59,738 nt of DNA from assembly GCA_020831805.1 (NCBI GenBank), contig JAFIFX010000016.1, forward strand, positions 1 to 59,738, written 5' to 3'. The notes beneath the pieces were generated by a model that saw nothing but the letters and a program-made list of their open reading frames with translations, made no database searches and was not told the DNA's origin. Positions within the stretch are counted from its first letter, which is position 1, and every line of letters starts with the position of its first letter. The DNA comes from Planctomycetota bacterium (GTDB taxonomy: Bacteria > Planctomycetota > Phycisphaerae > Phycisphaerales > UBA1924). Of this stretch, positions 43,434-56,923 are shown in pieces. The position numbers and the translations under genes are program-made.

Positions 43434-43857
43434 CCCCTACTGAGCCGGGGGCTTTCAGCCCGCGCGGTCGCACAACACGCCAAAGGTCTCCACAGCCCGG
43501 TGCCGTGCTCTTCGTCCTCGAAGAGCCCGCCCCCCGCCCATAACCCGCGCCTGGCAAGAAGCGGCCCCTTGCCCGGAACCCCCCCCCCTTCGGGTAAGGT
43601 TTGAAAAGAGAGATTCCAACGCCCCCGCCGGACCCGAAACCGCGACCAGTCCGACCCCACCCAACGCGTGCCCATCCAAGACGAACCCCCCCCCAGTCAC
43701 ACCCAATGGTCGCAGCAAAGGGTCGAATCACCAAAAAACACATACCAACTCTCTGCGCCCCTCCGCGATCCTTTGCGCCCTCAGCGGTGAATCCCTGGAC
43801 GCAACAACACCAGCCCATCCCCCGGCCCCCTTGCCCTCCACGGTGAGACTCAACGCC
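43434..43857. other. Non-coding region between pyrG and the next gene
   Basis: 424 bp between convergent genes. It contains a small GGGCT/AGCCC hairpin near 43449-43461 (weak terminator), C-runs and the dispersed-type repeat at 43749-43793. Codon patterns of the open frames here look random, so I call no gene. Confidence 0.55.
43749..43793 (-). repeat. GCAGAGG-type low-complexity repeat
   Basis: Read on the minus strand it starts TTCACCGCTGAGGGCGCAAA and continues with further G-CGCAGAG units of roughly 10-12 nt. Sequences of this kind recur in intergenic regions of many planctomycete and other environmental genomes and produce spurious peptides such as FTAEGAKD. No coding role inferred. Confidence 0.5.
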
Positions 43858-44535
43858 TCAGGCCCCCGCCCGCCCCAGCGTCTCCCCCGCGTCCCACAGA
43901 ATGCACGCGCTCAACCGGTCCGCCTTCCCCTGCTGCACCTGGCAGTTGTGCAGCAGTGTCTGCGCGTGCATCAACGCCGCCCCCGATTCCCCCGTGTCCT
44001 CCGACCGCGCCGCCAGCACCACGAACACATGGATCCCCCACGGATGGTTCGTCCCGTTGTCCGGTTGCATCTCGGCCACCTGCCACCGCGCCGCGTCGAG
44101 CGCCCGATCGATCATCCACCCCTCGCCCCGGTCCAGGCCCAGCCGGAACAACGCGTGCATCGCGCTCAACTCCGTCTCCGTCCGCGACTCGATCGCGATC
44201 TCCGCCAGCGCCGGGTCCAGCGGCCCGTCCCCCTCGTCCAGGCCCACCACCCGGCGGCCCGGATCCACCACCGCCCACCACAGCCGGTCGTCCAGGTCCG
44301 CCGGCCCGGCCGTCGCCGGCCCGGGGTTCACCCCCAGCGCGGCCGCGAGGAACGGCGTCGCCACCCGCGCCCGGTGCCCACGCTCGTCCGCAAACTCCTT
44401 GAGGAACGCGGCCCGCTCGTTGTATGTCGCCCCCGCGTCGGTGAAGGCCTCGCCCCCGATCGTCCGCAACGCCACGGACCGCAGCCGCACGACCCATTCG
44501 GCGATCAGTTCAAAGCTCTCGTATTCGTCACGCAC
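43858..44535 (-). CDS. Conserved-looking hypothetical protein
   Basis: A 225-residue soluble protein, mostly helical, with no signal peptide or membrane segment. Notable stretches are YNERAAFLKEFADERGHRARVATPFLAAALGVNP and NHPWGIHVFVVLAARSEDTGESGAALMHAQTLLHNC. The last suggests paired helices as in TPR-like or terpenoid-cyclase-like folds. I do not recognise the family. The start is taken at the GTG at 44535; a TACGAT hexamer ends only 3 nt before it, so the start could be slightly wrong. It is divergent from panC with about 60 bp between. Confidence 0.6.
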   Translation of the reverse strand: MRDEYESFELIAEWVVRLRSVALRTIGGEAFTDAGATYNERAAFLKEFADERGHRARVATPFLAAALGVNPGPATAGPADLDDRLWWAVVDPGRRVVGLDEGDGPLDPALAEIAIESRTETELSAMHALFRLGLDRGEGWMIDRALDAARWQVAEMQPDNGTNHPWGIHVFVVLAARSEDTGESGAALMHAQTLLHNCQVQQGKADRLSACILWDAGETLGRAGA

Positions 44536-44582
44536 GCCCCATCGTACGACCCGCCCGCGCCCGCCGATGCACCGCGCCCCGC

Positions 44583-44588
44583 TACCCT
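44583..44588 (+). promoter_or_regulatory. Putative -10 (TACCCT) of panC, leaderless type
   Basis: TACCCT ends 7 nt before the GTG start at 44596; no Shine-Dalgarno. Confidence 0.4.
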
Positions 44589-44595
44589 TCCACCC

Positions 44596-45432
44596 GTGCG
44601 CCTGCTCGAACGCCCCGATCCCGTTTTCACCCGAGGCTGCGTCCTCGTGCCCACCATGGGCGCCCTGCACGCCGGGCACGCCGAACTCGTCCGGCTGGCC
44701 CGCGCCCGGGCCGACCGTCGCGCCGCCCGCGTCGTCGTCACGGTGTTCGTCAACCCGACACAGTTCAACGAATCCGCCGATTTCGACCGCTACCCTAGGA
44801 CACTCGACGCCGATCTCCGGGCCTGCGCCGACGCCGGCGCCGACGCTGTGCTCGCCCCCGCCCCGGACACCGTCTACCCGCCGGGCCGCCCGATCCCCGT
44901 GCCCGATCTGCCCGGCGTGGCCACCGAGCCGGGCCTGGAAGACGCCTTCCGCCCCGGCCATTTCGCCGGAGTCTGCCAGGTCGTCTCGCGCCTGTTCGAC
45001 CTCACCGAGCCCGCGGCCGGCGTCTTCGGCGAAAAGGACTGGCAACAGCTTCAGGTCATCCGCGCCATGACCCTCGCCCAGGGCCGCCCGATCGACATCG
45101 TCCCCGCCCCGACCGTCCGCGAGCCCGACGGCCTGGCCATGAGCAGCCGCAACCGCCTGCTGTCCCCCGAAGCCCGCGCCGCCGCCCCGGCCATCCCCCG
45201 CGCCATCCGACGCGCCGCGGCGTGCGACCGGCCCGAGCCCGCCGAGCGGGCGCTCACCGACGAACTCACCGCCGGGGGGATCGCCCCGGAATACGCCGTC
45301 GTGCGTGACGCCGAGACGCTGCTCGCCCCGTGCGGCCGCTCATGCCGCGTCCTTGTCGCCGCCCGCGTCGGCGGCGTCCGCCTCATCGACAACGCGCCAT
45401 GGCCGGGACCCTCCGAGGCCCCGGCAACCTAG
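44596..45432 (+). CDS. panC: Pantothenate synthetase
   Basis: Condenses pantoate and beta-alanine with ATP to make pantothenate. The 278-residue protein shows PTMGALHAGH (19-28; HAGH is the HIGH-type nucleotide motif), FVNPTQF, FGEKDWQQL and REPDGLAMSSRN, all typical of PanC. The GTG start at 44596 puts the first motif at the usual distance. Its stop TAG (45430-45432) is part of the TAGACT hexamer before gcvT. Partner of panD at 16457. Confidence 0.94.
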   Translation: MRLLERPDPVFTRGCVLVPTMGALHAGHAELVRLARARADRRAARVVVTVFVNPTQFNESADFDRYPRTLDADLRACADAGADAVLAPAPDTVYPPGRPIPVPDLPGVATEPGLEDAFRPGHFAGVCQVVSRLFDLTEPAAGVFGEKDWQQLQVIRAMTLAQGRPIDIVPAPTVREPDGLAMSSRNRLLSPEARAAAPAIPRAIRRAAACDRPEPAERALTDELTAGGIAPEYAVVRDAETLLAPCGRSCRVLVAARVGGVRLIDNAPWPGPSEAPAT

Positions 45433-45435
45433 ACT
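45430..45435 (+). promoter_or_regulatory. Putative -10 (TAGACT) of gcvT, leaderless type
   Basis: TAGACT ends 6 nt before the gcvT ATG. The TAG is also the panC stop codon, the same arrangement as at kdsD (4944-4949). Confidence 0.5.
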
Positions 45436-45441
45436 CGCATC

Positions 45442-46590
45442 ATGACCACCACGACGCTGTTGCAGACCCCGCTCCGCGCCTTTCACCTCGACCACCAGGC
45501 CCAGATGGTCGACTTCGCCGGCTGGGAAATGCCCCTCAAATACGCCACCGGCGTCCGCGAGGAACACGAGCAGTGCCGCCGGGCCGGGGCCCTCTTCGAT
45601 GTGTCCCACATGGGCCGCCTGAGCGTCTCCGGCCTACACGCCCGGCGTCTGCTCGAGCGCGTCTGTTCACGCCGCATCGGTGACATGCAGGACGGACAGT
45701 GCCGCTACACCCTGATCTGCAACGAGCGCGGCGGCGTGCGCGACGATGTGATCGTCATGCGGACTGAGTCCGACGACTATCTGGTCGTAGTCAACGCCTC
45801 CAATCGGCTCAAGATCATCGATCACCTCAGGGCCGTCATCGATGAGCGTTCCTTCAAGGTCAAGCTCGAAGACCGCACCGAGAAGACCGCCATGGTCGCC
45901 CTGCAGGGTCCCAAGGTCATGGACCTGATCTCGGGGGTCTCCAAGGAGATCCCCACCCTCAAGCGCTACCGCTTCACCGTCAAGAACCTGATGATCCTCA
46001 AGCTGATCGTCAGCCGCACCGGCTACACCGGGGAGGACGGCGTCGAGGTCATCCTGCCCGCCTCGGCCGTCAACATGGCCATGAAGCTCCTGCTCAAGGA
46101 TGTCGACCAGTCCAAGGCCGACGCGGTGCTCCGCCCCGCCGGCCTGGCCGCACGGGATTCCCTGCGGCTGGAGGCCGGCATGCCCCTCTACGGCCACGAA
46201 CTCGGCGAGGAGATCAACGCGCTCTCCTGCGGCGTGGATTTCGCCATCTCGCTCGACAAGTCCGAGGAAAAGGACGGCGAGAACTTCATCGGCCAGGACG
46301 CCCTCGTCCGCACCCGCGACGCCGGCGGCCCCGAGACCCGTCTGGTCGGCATCGAGATCGAGGGCAAGCGCACCGCCCGCCAGGGCATGCCCATCCTGAT
46401 CGCCGGCGAGCCTTCCGGCGCGGTCAGCTCCGGCTGCCTGAGCCCGACCCTGGACAAGTCCATCGCGATGGGCTTCGTCAAGTCGGCCCACGCCGAGACC
46501 GGCGCCGAAGTCAGCATCGACGCGGGCCGGGCCACGCTGACCGGACGCATCGTGCCCATGCCGTTCTACAAGGCGCCGAAGAAGAAGTAA
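45442..46590 (+). CDS. gcvT: Aminomethyltransferase (glycine cleavage T protein)
   Basis: Transfers the methylene group from aminomethyl-H-protein to tetrahydrofolate in glycine cleavage. The 382-residue protein has the N-terminal TPLRAFHLDHQAQMVDFAGWEMPLKY and the folate-binding fold with LFDVSHMGRLSVSG. Also present are RTGYTGEDGVEVILP and the ARDSLRLEAGMPLYGHEL region with the conserved Arg and Glu. The GcvH and GcvP genes are not in this window. The ATG at 45442 is 9 nt after the panC stop. Confidence 0.94.
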   Translation: MTTTTLLQTPLRAFHLDHQAQMVDFAGWEMPLKYATGVREEHEQCRRAGALFDVSHMGRLSVSGLHARRLLERVCSRRIGDMQDGQCRYTLICNERGGVRDDVIVMRTESDDYLVVVNASNRLKIIDHLRAVIDERSFKVKLEDRTEKTAMVALQGPKVMDLISGVSKEIPTLKRYRFTVKNLMILKLIVSRTGYTGEDGVEVILPASAVNMAMKLLLKDVDQSKADAVLRPAGLAARDSLRLEAGMPLYGHELGEEINALSCGVDFAISLDKSEEKDGENFIGQDALVRTRDAGGPETRLVGIEIEGKRTARQGMPILIAGEPSGAVSSGCLSPTLDKSIAMGFVKSAHAETGAEVSIDAGRATLTGRIVPMPFYKAPKKK

Positions 46591-46593
46591 GCC

Positions 46594-47307
46594 TCAATGC
46601 CCGGCCTGCGGGTTGGGCAGCTCGACCCACTCGCCCTTGGTGTGCCGGACGATCTGCCCGCTGCTCTCGTAGATCACCTGCTCGGCGATGTTGGTGCAGT
46701 GGTCGGCCATCGTCACGGCCTGGAAGGCGATGCCGTGCAGCTCGAAGGCGACCTCGACGGTCATCCGCCCGTCGGCCACCCGTTCCTCGGCGTCCCGGGT
46801 GATCAGCTCCTTGAACTGGAGCACGGCCCCCTCGCTGGCCAGCACGGCCTTGGCCAGCGTCGGATCCGAGCCGCCGAACGCCTTGACCGCGTCGCGCACG
46901 ATGCCCACGACCGAGTTGGTCATCACCAGCAGCGTCTTGGGGAACGGCGTGGTCCGCTCGCCGAGCCGGATCACCCGCTCGGCCACCTCGGTGGCGGCGT
47001 CGGCGATCCGCTCCAGCTCGTTGTTGACCTTCACCCCGGTCAGGACCGACCGGATCGGGCTGGGGCCCACCTCGCACGCGTCGTTGGCCGACCGGACCAG
47101 CAGGTCGACGCACTTGCGTTCGATCTCCACATCAGCCCGGTCGACGATGTCGTCACGGGCGACGATGGACTGGGCCTTTTCCGTGTCGCGTTGGTACACC
47201 GATTCGAACGCTTCCGAGGCCATCTCCGTGACCCGCTGACCCTGGCGGGTCAGATCGGAGCGGATCGAATCGAGCTCATCGCGGAACTGCTGGGCGTTAA
47301 TGGACAT
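46594..47307 (-). CDS. phoU: PhoU-family phosphate regulator
   Basis: A 237-residue all-helical protein with the PhoU duplication: each half carries an acidic metal-binding ExxxD-type motif and NELERIADAATEVAERVI, or HGIAFQAVTMADHCTNIAEQVIYE in the second half. In E. coli PhoU restrains PhoR and the Pst transporter. No pst genes are adjacent, although the large secreted protein at 29719 has a PstS-like pattern. The ATG at 47307 is preferred. Its end is 3 nt from that of the convergent gcvT. Confidence 0.9.
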   Translation of the reverse strand: MSINAQQFRDELDSIRSDLTRQGQRVTEMASEAFESVYQRDTEKAQSIVARDDIVDRADVEIERKCVDLLVRSANDACEVGPSPIRSVLTGVKVNNELERIADAATEVAERVIRLGERTTPFPKTLLVMTNSVVGIVRDAVKAFGGSDPTLAKAVLASEGAVLQFKELITRDAEERVADGRMTVEVAFELHGIAFQAVTMADHCTNIAEQVIYESSGQIVRHTKGEWVELPNPQAGH

Positions 47308-47309
47308 AG

Positions 47310-48752
<1,443 letters not shown>

Positions 48753-48756
48753 TCCG

Positions 48757-49314
48757 GTGAGCGATCAGCCCCGCCTGCGCGTCATTGGTGAGCGGGCCAT
48801 CCACGCCGGACGGTCCTACGACTTTGTCGAGCTGTCCGTCGATCATCCCGACGGCGTGCGCCGCACCAAGCCGATGGTCCGTCACCGCGGGGCGGCCTGC
48901 ATCATCCCGATGCTCGACACGCCCGACGGCCCGGGCGTCGTGATGGTCCGCAACGACCGGGTCACCATCGCGGATTTTCTGCTGGAGTTGCCCGCCGGGG
49001 GGATCGACGCCGGGGAGGATCCCGCGGTCGCCGCCGGGCGGGAGCTGGAGGAGGAAACCGGCTACCGGGCCGCAACCGTCGAGCCCCTGGCCCGGTTCTA
49101 TACCACGCCGGGCCTGACCGATGAGCTGATGCACGCGTTTGTGGCCCGGGGCCTGACCCATGTGGGCCAGCGACTCGAGCCGTACGAGGTGCTCACGGTT
49201 CACACCGTGCCGGTCCGCGATCTGCTGGCCATGATCGACCGGGGTGAGCTGACCGACGGAAAGAGCGTCTGCGCCCTGCTCATCGCCGAGCGACGGGGCC
49301 TGCTGCGGGCCTGA
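48757..49314 (+). CDS. Nudix hydrolase, probably ADP-ribose pyrophosphatase type
   Basis: A 185-residue protein with an intact Nudix box (GIDAGEDPAVAAGRELEEETGY, fitting G-x5-E-x7-RELxEExG) and the upstream ELPAGG typical of ADP-ribose pyrophosphatases. The usual size is 180-210. GTG start 4 nt after the enolase stop and no promoter between them, so it is co-transcribed with eno. Hydrolyses a nucleoside diphosphate derivative; exact substrate inferred from the ELPAG(G) block only. Confidence 0.85.
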   Translation: MSDQPRLRVIGERAIHAGRSYDFVELSVDHPDGVRRTKPMVRHRGAACIIPMLDTPDGPGVVMVRNDRVTIADFLLELPAGGIDAGEDPAVAAGRELEEETGYRAATVEPLARFYTTPGLTDELMHAFVARGLTHVGQRLEPYEVLTVHTVPVRDLLAMIDRGELTDGKSVCALLIAERRGLLRA

Positions 49315-49320
49315 CCGGGA

Positions 49321-49326
49321 TAGCGT
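49321..49326 (+). promoter_or_regulatory. Putative -10 (TAGCGT) of the site-2 protease gene
   Basis: TAGCGT ends 5 nt before the ATG at 49332; no Shine-Dalgarno. Confidence 0.4.
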
Positions 49327-49331
49327 TGACC

Positions 49332-50405
49332 ATGCCGCGTGATCCGTGGACAACCGGGGTTTCCGACCGACCCCCACGCGGGCGCATGCCCCAGACCCCG
49401 GGCCGGTTCGGCTCGCTCGGCCGGATTCTCGGGGACGGGGAGAACCCGCTTCGCTGGGGCCTGCCGATGGGTCGCGTCGCGGGGATCCGCCTGCGTGTCC
49501 ACTGGCTCTTCGTTCTGTACATCCTGTCGCAGGTGATCTTCACGCTCCCGCGGCACCAGGCGGGGGTGGTGTTTGTGCTGCCGCTGATGGCGTCGCTGTT
49601 CGTGCTGGTGCTGCTGCACGAAATCGGGCATTGCATCGCCTGCCGCCGGGCCGGGGGTGAGGCGGACGAGATCGTCCTGTGGCCGCTGGGCGGGCTGGCC
49701 TTCTGCCGCGCGCCGCACGATTGGCGGGCGGAGCTGCGCACCACGCTCGGCGGCCCGCTGGTCAACCTGGCCCTGCTCCCGGTCTTCGCGGGCGCGCTGT
49801 TCGCGGCCACCGGGGCCTGGTCCGCCGTGCTGCCCAATCCGTTCGACCTCGGCGGGTCGATCCTCGATCTCGAGACCGCCTACGGCTCGATGCCGTGGTG
49901 GCTCATCGCGCTCTGGTCGCTGCACACGGCGAACCTGGTGCTGCTCGGCTTCAACCTGCTGGTGCCGATGTACCCGCTGGACGCGGGGCGCGTGGTCCAG
50001 TGCCTGGTCTGGGCCCGTGCGGGCCACCATCGCTCGCTGTGGGTGGCCGCGCATGTCGGCCTGGCGGTCGCGGCCGGGCTGTCGGTGCTGGGGTTGGTCC
50101 TGATGGACGGCAAGATGCTGCTGGCCATCGGGCTGTTCGGCGGGGTGGTCTGCTGGATGGAGCGTCGGCGGCTGCAGTTCCTGGCCGGGGCCGAGCCGGG
50201 CCTGGATGTCCCCCCCGCGCCGGTCGCCACGGCCGAGCCGGAGGAGGACGACCCCGTCGCGGGGCGCGAGGAGGTCGACCGGATTCTCGACAAGATCGCC
50301 CGGACCGGTATGAAGTCCCTGTCCGCCCGCGAAAAGCGGGTCCTCAAGCGGGCGACCGAGCGCAGCCGAGATTCGGAAGGGTCCGGCCCGAAACCCGACC
50401 AATGA
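49332..50405 (+). CDS. Site-2 protease family membrane metallopeptidase (M50)
   Basis: A 357-residue integral membrane protein with about six hydrophobic segments. The zinc motif HEIGH is at 96-100 in the second segment, and the third ligand Asp lies in MYPLDAGR (equivalent to NPxDGG). It is the short form without PDZ or CBS domains. The C-terminal cytoplasmic tail carries EVDRILDKIARTGMKSLSAR and more, a segment nearly repeated at the end of the next gene's product (rhomboid). It cleaves membrane-embedded substrates; which ones is not known. The next gene is 70 bp downstream on the same strand. Confidence 0.9.
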   Translation: MPRDPWTTGVSDRPPRGRMPQTPGRFGSLGRILGDGENPLRWGLPMGRVAGIRLRVHWLFVLYILSQVIFTLPRHQAGVVFVLPLMASLFVLVLLHEIGHCIACRRAGGEADEIVLWPLGGLAFCRAPHDWRAELRTTLGGPLVNLALLPVFAGALFAATGAWSAVLPNPFDLGGSILDLETAYGSMPWWLIALWSLHTANLVLLGFNLLVPMYPLDAGRVVQCLVWARAGHHRSLWVAAHVGLAVAAGLSVLGLVLMDGKMLLAIGLFGGVVCWMERRRLQFLAGAEPGLDVPPAPVATAEPEEDDPVAGREEVDRILDKIARTGMKSLSAREKRVLKRATERSRDSEGSGPKPDQ

Positions 50406-50475
50406 TGTCGGTACGCCCCGGGGGTCGTCGCCGGGGCCGTGATTCAGCCGAACCACCCAATCCACAAGGAGCGGC

Positions 50476-51456
50476 ATGGGCATCTACGACCGGGACTACA
50501 TCGGGCAGGACCGATCCGGGGGCTGGTCCGGGGGCGGGCGTTCCGGCTTGCCGGGCCGGCGGAGCCCGTGGTCCGTCAACACCTGGCTGATCGTCAGCAA
50601 CATCGCCATCCATGTCCTGGCCATGACGGTGCTGGCCGCCCGGACCCCCGGCGGACGCCTGTGGTCGGTCCTCCATGAGTACGGCCACTTCTCCACCGCC
50701 AAGGGCTTCTTCGAGATCGTCCAGACCCCGACCGGCAATCAGCTGATGCTCAACCTCCAGGTCTGGCGGTTGATCACCTTCCAGTTTCTTCACTCGCCCG
50801 AAGCGATCTGGCACATTCTGTTCAACATGTTCGGGCTGTTCTTCTTCGGCCCGATGGTCGAGCAGAAGCTCGGCGGACGCAAGTACCTGGCCTTCTATCT
50901 CGTGTGCGGCATCATGGGCGGCGTGCTGTATGTCATGCTCAACCTGCTCGGCATGGCCGGCCTGAACATCCCCGGCGTGCTCAGCGGCGATCCCAGGACC
51001 CCGCTGATCGGCGCGTCCGCCGGCGTGTTCGGCGTCCTGATGGCCTGCGCCTATATCGCTCCCAACTCGGTCGTCCAGCTCATCTTCCCGCCCATCCCGC
51101 TGAAGATGAAATGGATGGCCTATGGCTATGTCGCCCTGTCGCTGTTCAACCTGCTGACCAGCGGGCGCAACGCCGGCGGCGACGCCGCCCACATCGGCGG
51201 GGCCATCGCGGGCTACTTCTTCATCCGCAACTCCCACCACCTGATGGATTTTTTCGACATCCTCGGCAACTCCAAAAAGCCCAAGCCCGACCGCGGCCGG
51301 CCCGTCGGCGGCGGCGGCAGACGCGCCGACCCGAAGGCCCCGTCCGAGTCCGAGGTCGATCGCATTCTCGACAAGGTCAGCCGGGAGGGCATCCAGTCCC
51401 TGACCGAGAAGGAAAAAAAGATCCTGGAACGGGCCAGCCGGGGCGACCGGGGCTGA
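50476..51456 (+). CDS. Rhomboid family intramembrane serine protease
   Basis: A 326-residue membrane protein with about six transmembrane helices, starting MGIYDRDYIGQD. The catalytic dyad is visible: Ser181 in IGASAGVFG and His239 in AAHIGGAIAGY. The WR motif of the L1 loop (VWRLITFQFLH) and the HILFNMFGLFFFG helix are also standard. A charged tail ends EVDRILDKVSREGIQSLTEK followed by EKKILERA, close to the tail of the preceding site-2 protease. A strong AAGGAG ribosome-binding site precedes the ATG. Confidence 0.93.
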   Translation: MGIYDRDYIGQDRSGGWSGGGRSGLPGRRSPWSVNTWLIVSNIAIHVLAMTVLAARTPGGRLWSVLHEYGHFSTAKGFFEIVQTPTGNQLMLNLQVWRLITFQFLHSPEAIWHILFNMFGLFFFGPMVEQKLGGRKYLAFYLVCGIMGGVLYVMLNLLGMAGLNIPGVLSGDPRTPLIGASAGVFGVLMACAYIAPNSVVQLIFPPIPLKMKWMAYGYVALSLFNLLTSGRNAGGDAAHIGGAIAGYFFIRNSHHLMDFFDILGNSKKPKPDRGRPVGGGGRRADPKAPSESEVDRILDKVSREGIQSLTEKEKKILERASRGDRG

Positions 51457-51486
51457 CACGGCCGTCTCCCTACGCTTCCCACCGCC

Positions 51487-52761
51487 ATGCCCGCCCCCCT
51501 CCGGTTCACCATCCACGCCCGATCCGGTCATGCCCGCGTGGGCACGGTCGAGACGCCGCACGGGTCGTTCGAGACCCCGGCCTTCATGCCGGTGGGCACG
51601 AAGGGCACCGTCAAGGGCGTGCTGCCCCATCTGGTTCGGGCGACGGGCGCGCAGATCCTGCTCAACAACACGTACCACCTCATGCTCCGCCCCGGTTCGG
51701 AGTTGATCCAGCGCTTGGGCGGGGTCCACCGGTTCATGAACTGGGACGGACCAATCCTGACCGATTCCGGGGGCTACCAGGCCTATTCCATGGCCGACAT
51801 CAACGCCGTGGACGATGACGGCGTGTCGTTCAAGTCCATCGTCGACGGGTCCGTGATCCGCATGACGCCTGAGTCGGCGGTCCGCATCCAGAACGAACTG
51901 GGCCCGGACATCATGATGGCCTTCGACGACTGCCCGCCGTCGGTCGATCCCGCCGCCGCGCCGGTCAACCAGGCCCGGCTGCGCCACGCGGCCCGGCGCG
52001 ACGCCGGCCGCAAAGCGGGTTACGACCACGCGCAACGCCTCGACCTGGCCAACGAGCGCACCGTCCGCTGGCTGGAACGCTGCCGGGCGGCCCACGCCCG
52101 CCCGGACGAGCAGGCCCTGTTCGGCATCATCCAGGGCGGGACCGACCTGGGGCGTCGGGACTGGTGCATCGAACGGATCTGCGGCATCGATCTGCCCGGC
52201 TACGCCATCGGCGGGGTCGCGGTGGGGGAGACCTCGGATGAGATCGCCCGGGTCGTCCGCCACACCGCTCCGAAAATGCCCCAGGAAAAACCCCGGTATC
52301 TGATGGGCGTCGGATACGAGCGGGACATCACCGCGGCGGTCCTGGCGGGGGTGGACATGTTCGACTGCGTCCTGCCGACCCGGAACGCCCGCAACGCCAA
52401 CGCATTCACCGCCGAGCCGGGCGAGAAGGGCCAGATCCGGCTCAAAAACGCCCGGTTCGCCGAGGATCCCCGGCCCCTCGAGCCGGGCTGCGACTGCCCG
52501 GCCTGCGATCCTTCGGCCCACGCCTGGCCCACCCGCGACGGCCTGCCGTTCAGCCGCGCCTACGTCCGCCATCTCTTCCAGGCCGAGGAGATGCTCGGGC
52601 CGATCCTGGTGACCCTGCACAACCTCCGCTTTTTCCAGCGCCTCACCGCGGACCTGCGCCGGGCGATCCGGGAGGAGGACTGGGCCGGGTTTGTCGCCCG
52701 GCGGCCCCATCTGTCGGATCTGGTCGCGATGGCTTGGGATGGCGGGCCGGGCCCGGCCTGA
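51487..52761 (+). CDS. tgt: tRNA-guanine transglycosylase
   Basis: Exchanges guanine at position 34 of GUN-anticodon tRNAs for the queuosine precursor preQ1. The 424-residue protein has the substrate loop DSGGYQAYSM (DSGGFQ in most), GYAIGGVAVGE, the nucleophile Asp in DMFDCVLPTRNARN and the zinc site CDCPAC with a distal His. It is about 45 residues longer than the E. coli enzyme, with extra residues around the AAPVNQARLRHAARRDAGRK segment. A TACGCT lies 10 nt before the ATG. It heads the classical tgt-yajC-secD-secF order. Confidence 0.95.
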   Translation: MPAPLRFTIHARSGHARVGTVETPHGSFETPAFMPVGTKGTVKGVLPHLVRATGAQILLNNTYHLMLRPGSELIQRLGGVHRFMNWDGPILTDSGGYQAYSMADINAVDDDGVSFKSIVDGSVIRMTPESAVRIQNELGPDIMMAFDDCPPSVDPAAAPVNQARLRHAARRDAGRKAGYDHAQRLDLANERTVRWLERCRAAHARPDEQALFGIIQGGTDLGRRDWCIERICGIDLPGYAIGGVAVGETSDEIARVVRHTAPKMPQEKPRYLMGVGYERDITAAVLAGVDMFDCVLPTRNARNANAFTAEPGEKGQIRLKNARFAEDPRPLEPGCDCPACDPSAHAWPTRDGLPFSRAYVRHLFQAEEMLGPILVTLHNLRFFQRLTADLRRAIREEDWAGFVARRPHLSDLVAMAWDGGPGPA

Positions 52762-52879
52762 CCCGAACAACCCGGTGACAGACCCTCCGAACTCTTCCCA
52801 ATAAGCCCGCACAATCGCCGGTCGGGTGTCCTACCATCCCTGCCCGGCACCGGAACGCCGGAAACGGAGCGCTGTGCAC

Positions 52880-53362
52880 ATGATTCAGATCAATGCGGCA
52901 ACCATCGCCTCATGGCCCACCCTGGCCCTCCAGGACGGCCAGGTGCAGGGCGTGCTGGGCGCCGAAGGCGGCGGGGCCGGCCCCGATCAGGGCGGCGCCC
53001 CCGGGGCCCAGGGCGTGCAGGGTCAGCCCGGCGGGCTTGGCTGGTTCTTTCCCCTGCTCATGCTGATGATCGCCTTCCTGTTCATCAGCACCATCATGGG
53101 CGGGCGCAAGGAGCGCAAACGCCGCGAGGCGATGCTCGGCGCGCTCAAGAAGCGCGACCGCGTCCAGACCGCCGGCGGTGTGATCGGGACCATCATCGAG
53201 ATCAAGGACAACGAGTGCCTGCTGGAGTCCGATCGGGCGAGCAACACCCGGTTGTGGATCGCCCGCTCCTCCGTCTCGACCGTGCTCCGCTCCGCGAACG
53301 CGCCCGCGGCCGAGAACGCCGAACACGACACCGAAAAGACCCAAGAGCCCGCGAGCGCCTGA
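52880..53362 (+). CDS. yajC: Sec translocon accessory protein YajC
   Basis: A 160-residue single-pass membrane protein; YajC associates with SecDF at the translocon. The N-terminus is a Gln/Gly-rich periplasmic stretch, then one hydrophobic segment (WFFPLLMLMIAFLFISTIM). The cytoplasmic part follows, with RKERKRREAMLGALKKRDRVQTAGGVIGTIIEI, the family hallmark. GGAG lies about 9 nt before the ATG at 52880. A -10-like TACCAT is at 52832-52837. It is 30 bp upstream of secDF. Confidence 0.93.
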   Translation: MIQINAATIASWPTLALQDGQVQGVLGAEGGGAGPDQGGAPGAQGVQGQPGGLGWFFPLLMLMIAFLFISTIMGGRKERKRREAMLGALKKRDRVQTAGGVIGTIIEIKDNECLLESDRASNTRLWIARSSVSTVLRSANAPAAENAEHDTEKTQEPASA

Positions 53363-53392
53363 CGCGATCGCCCGAACCGAGGTTCTCCACAC

Positions 53393-56860
<3,468 letters not shown>

Positions 56861-56912
56861 CCGACCTTCCCCGGTCTGAAGGCCGGGCTGGGCGTGGCCC
56901 GTCGAGGCCGGT

Positions 56913-56918
56913 TAAGAT
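56913..56918 (+). promoter_or_regulatory. Putative -10 (TAAGAT) of the LysM gene
   Basis: TAAGAT ends 5 nt before the ATG at 56924; no Shine-Dalgarno. The same hexamer and spacing occur at pyrG. Confidence 0.45.
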
Positions 56919-56923
56919 GGGGT

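Noticed and set aside
45421..45441. Glycine riboswitch before gcvT
   Set aside because: Only 9 nt separate panC from gcvT; there is no room for an aptamer.
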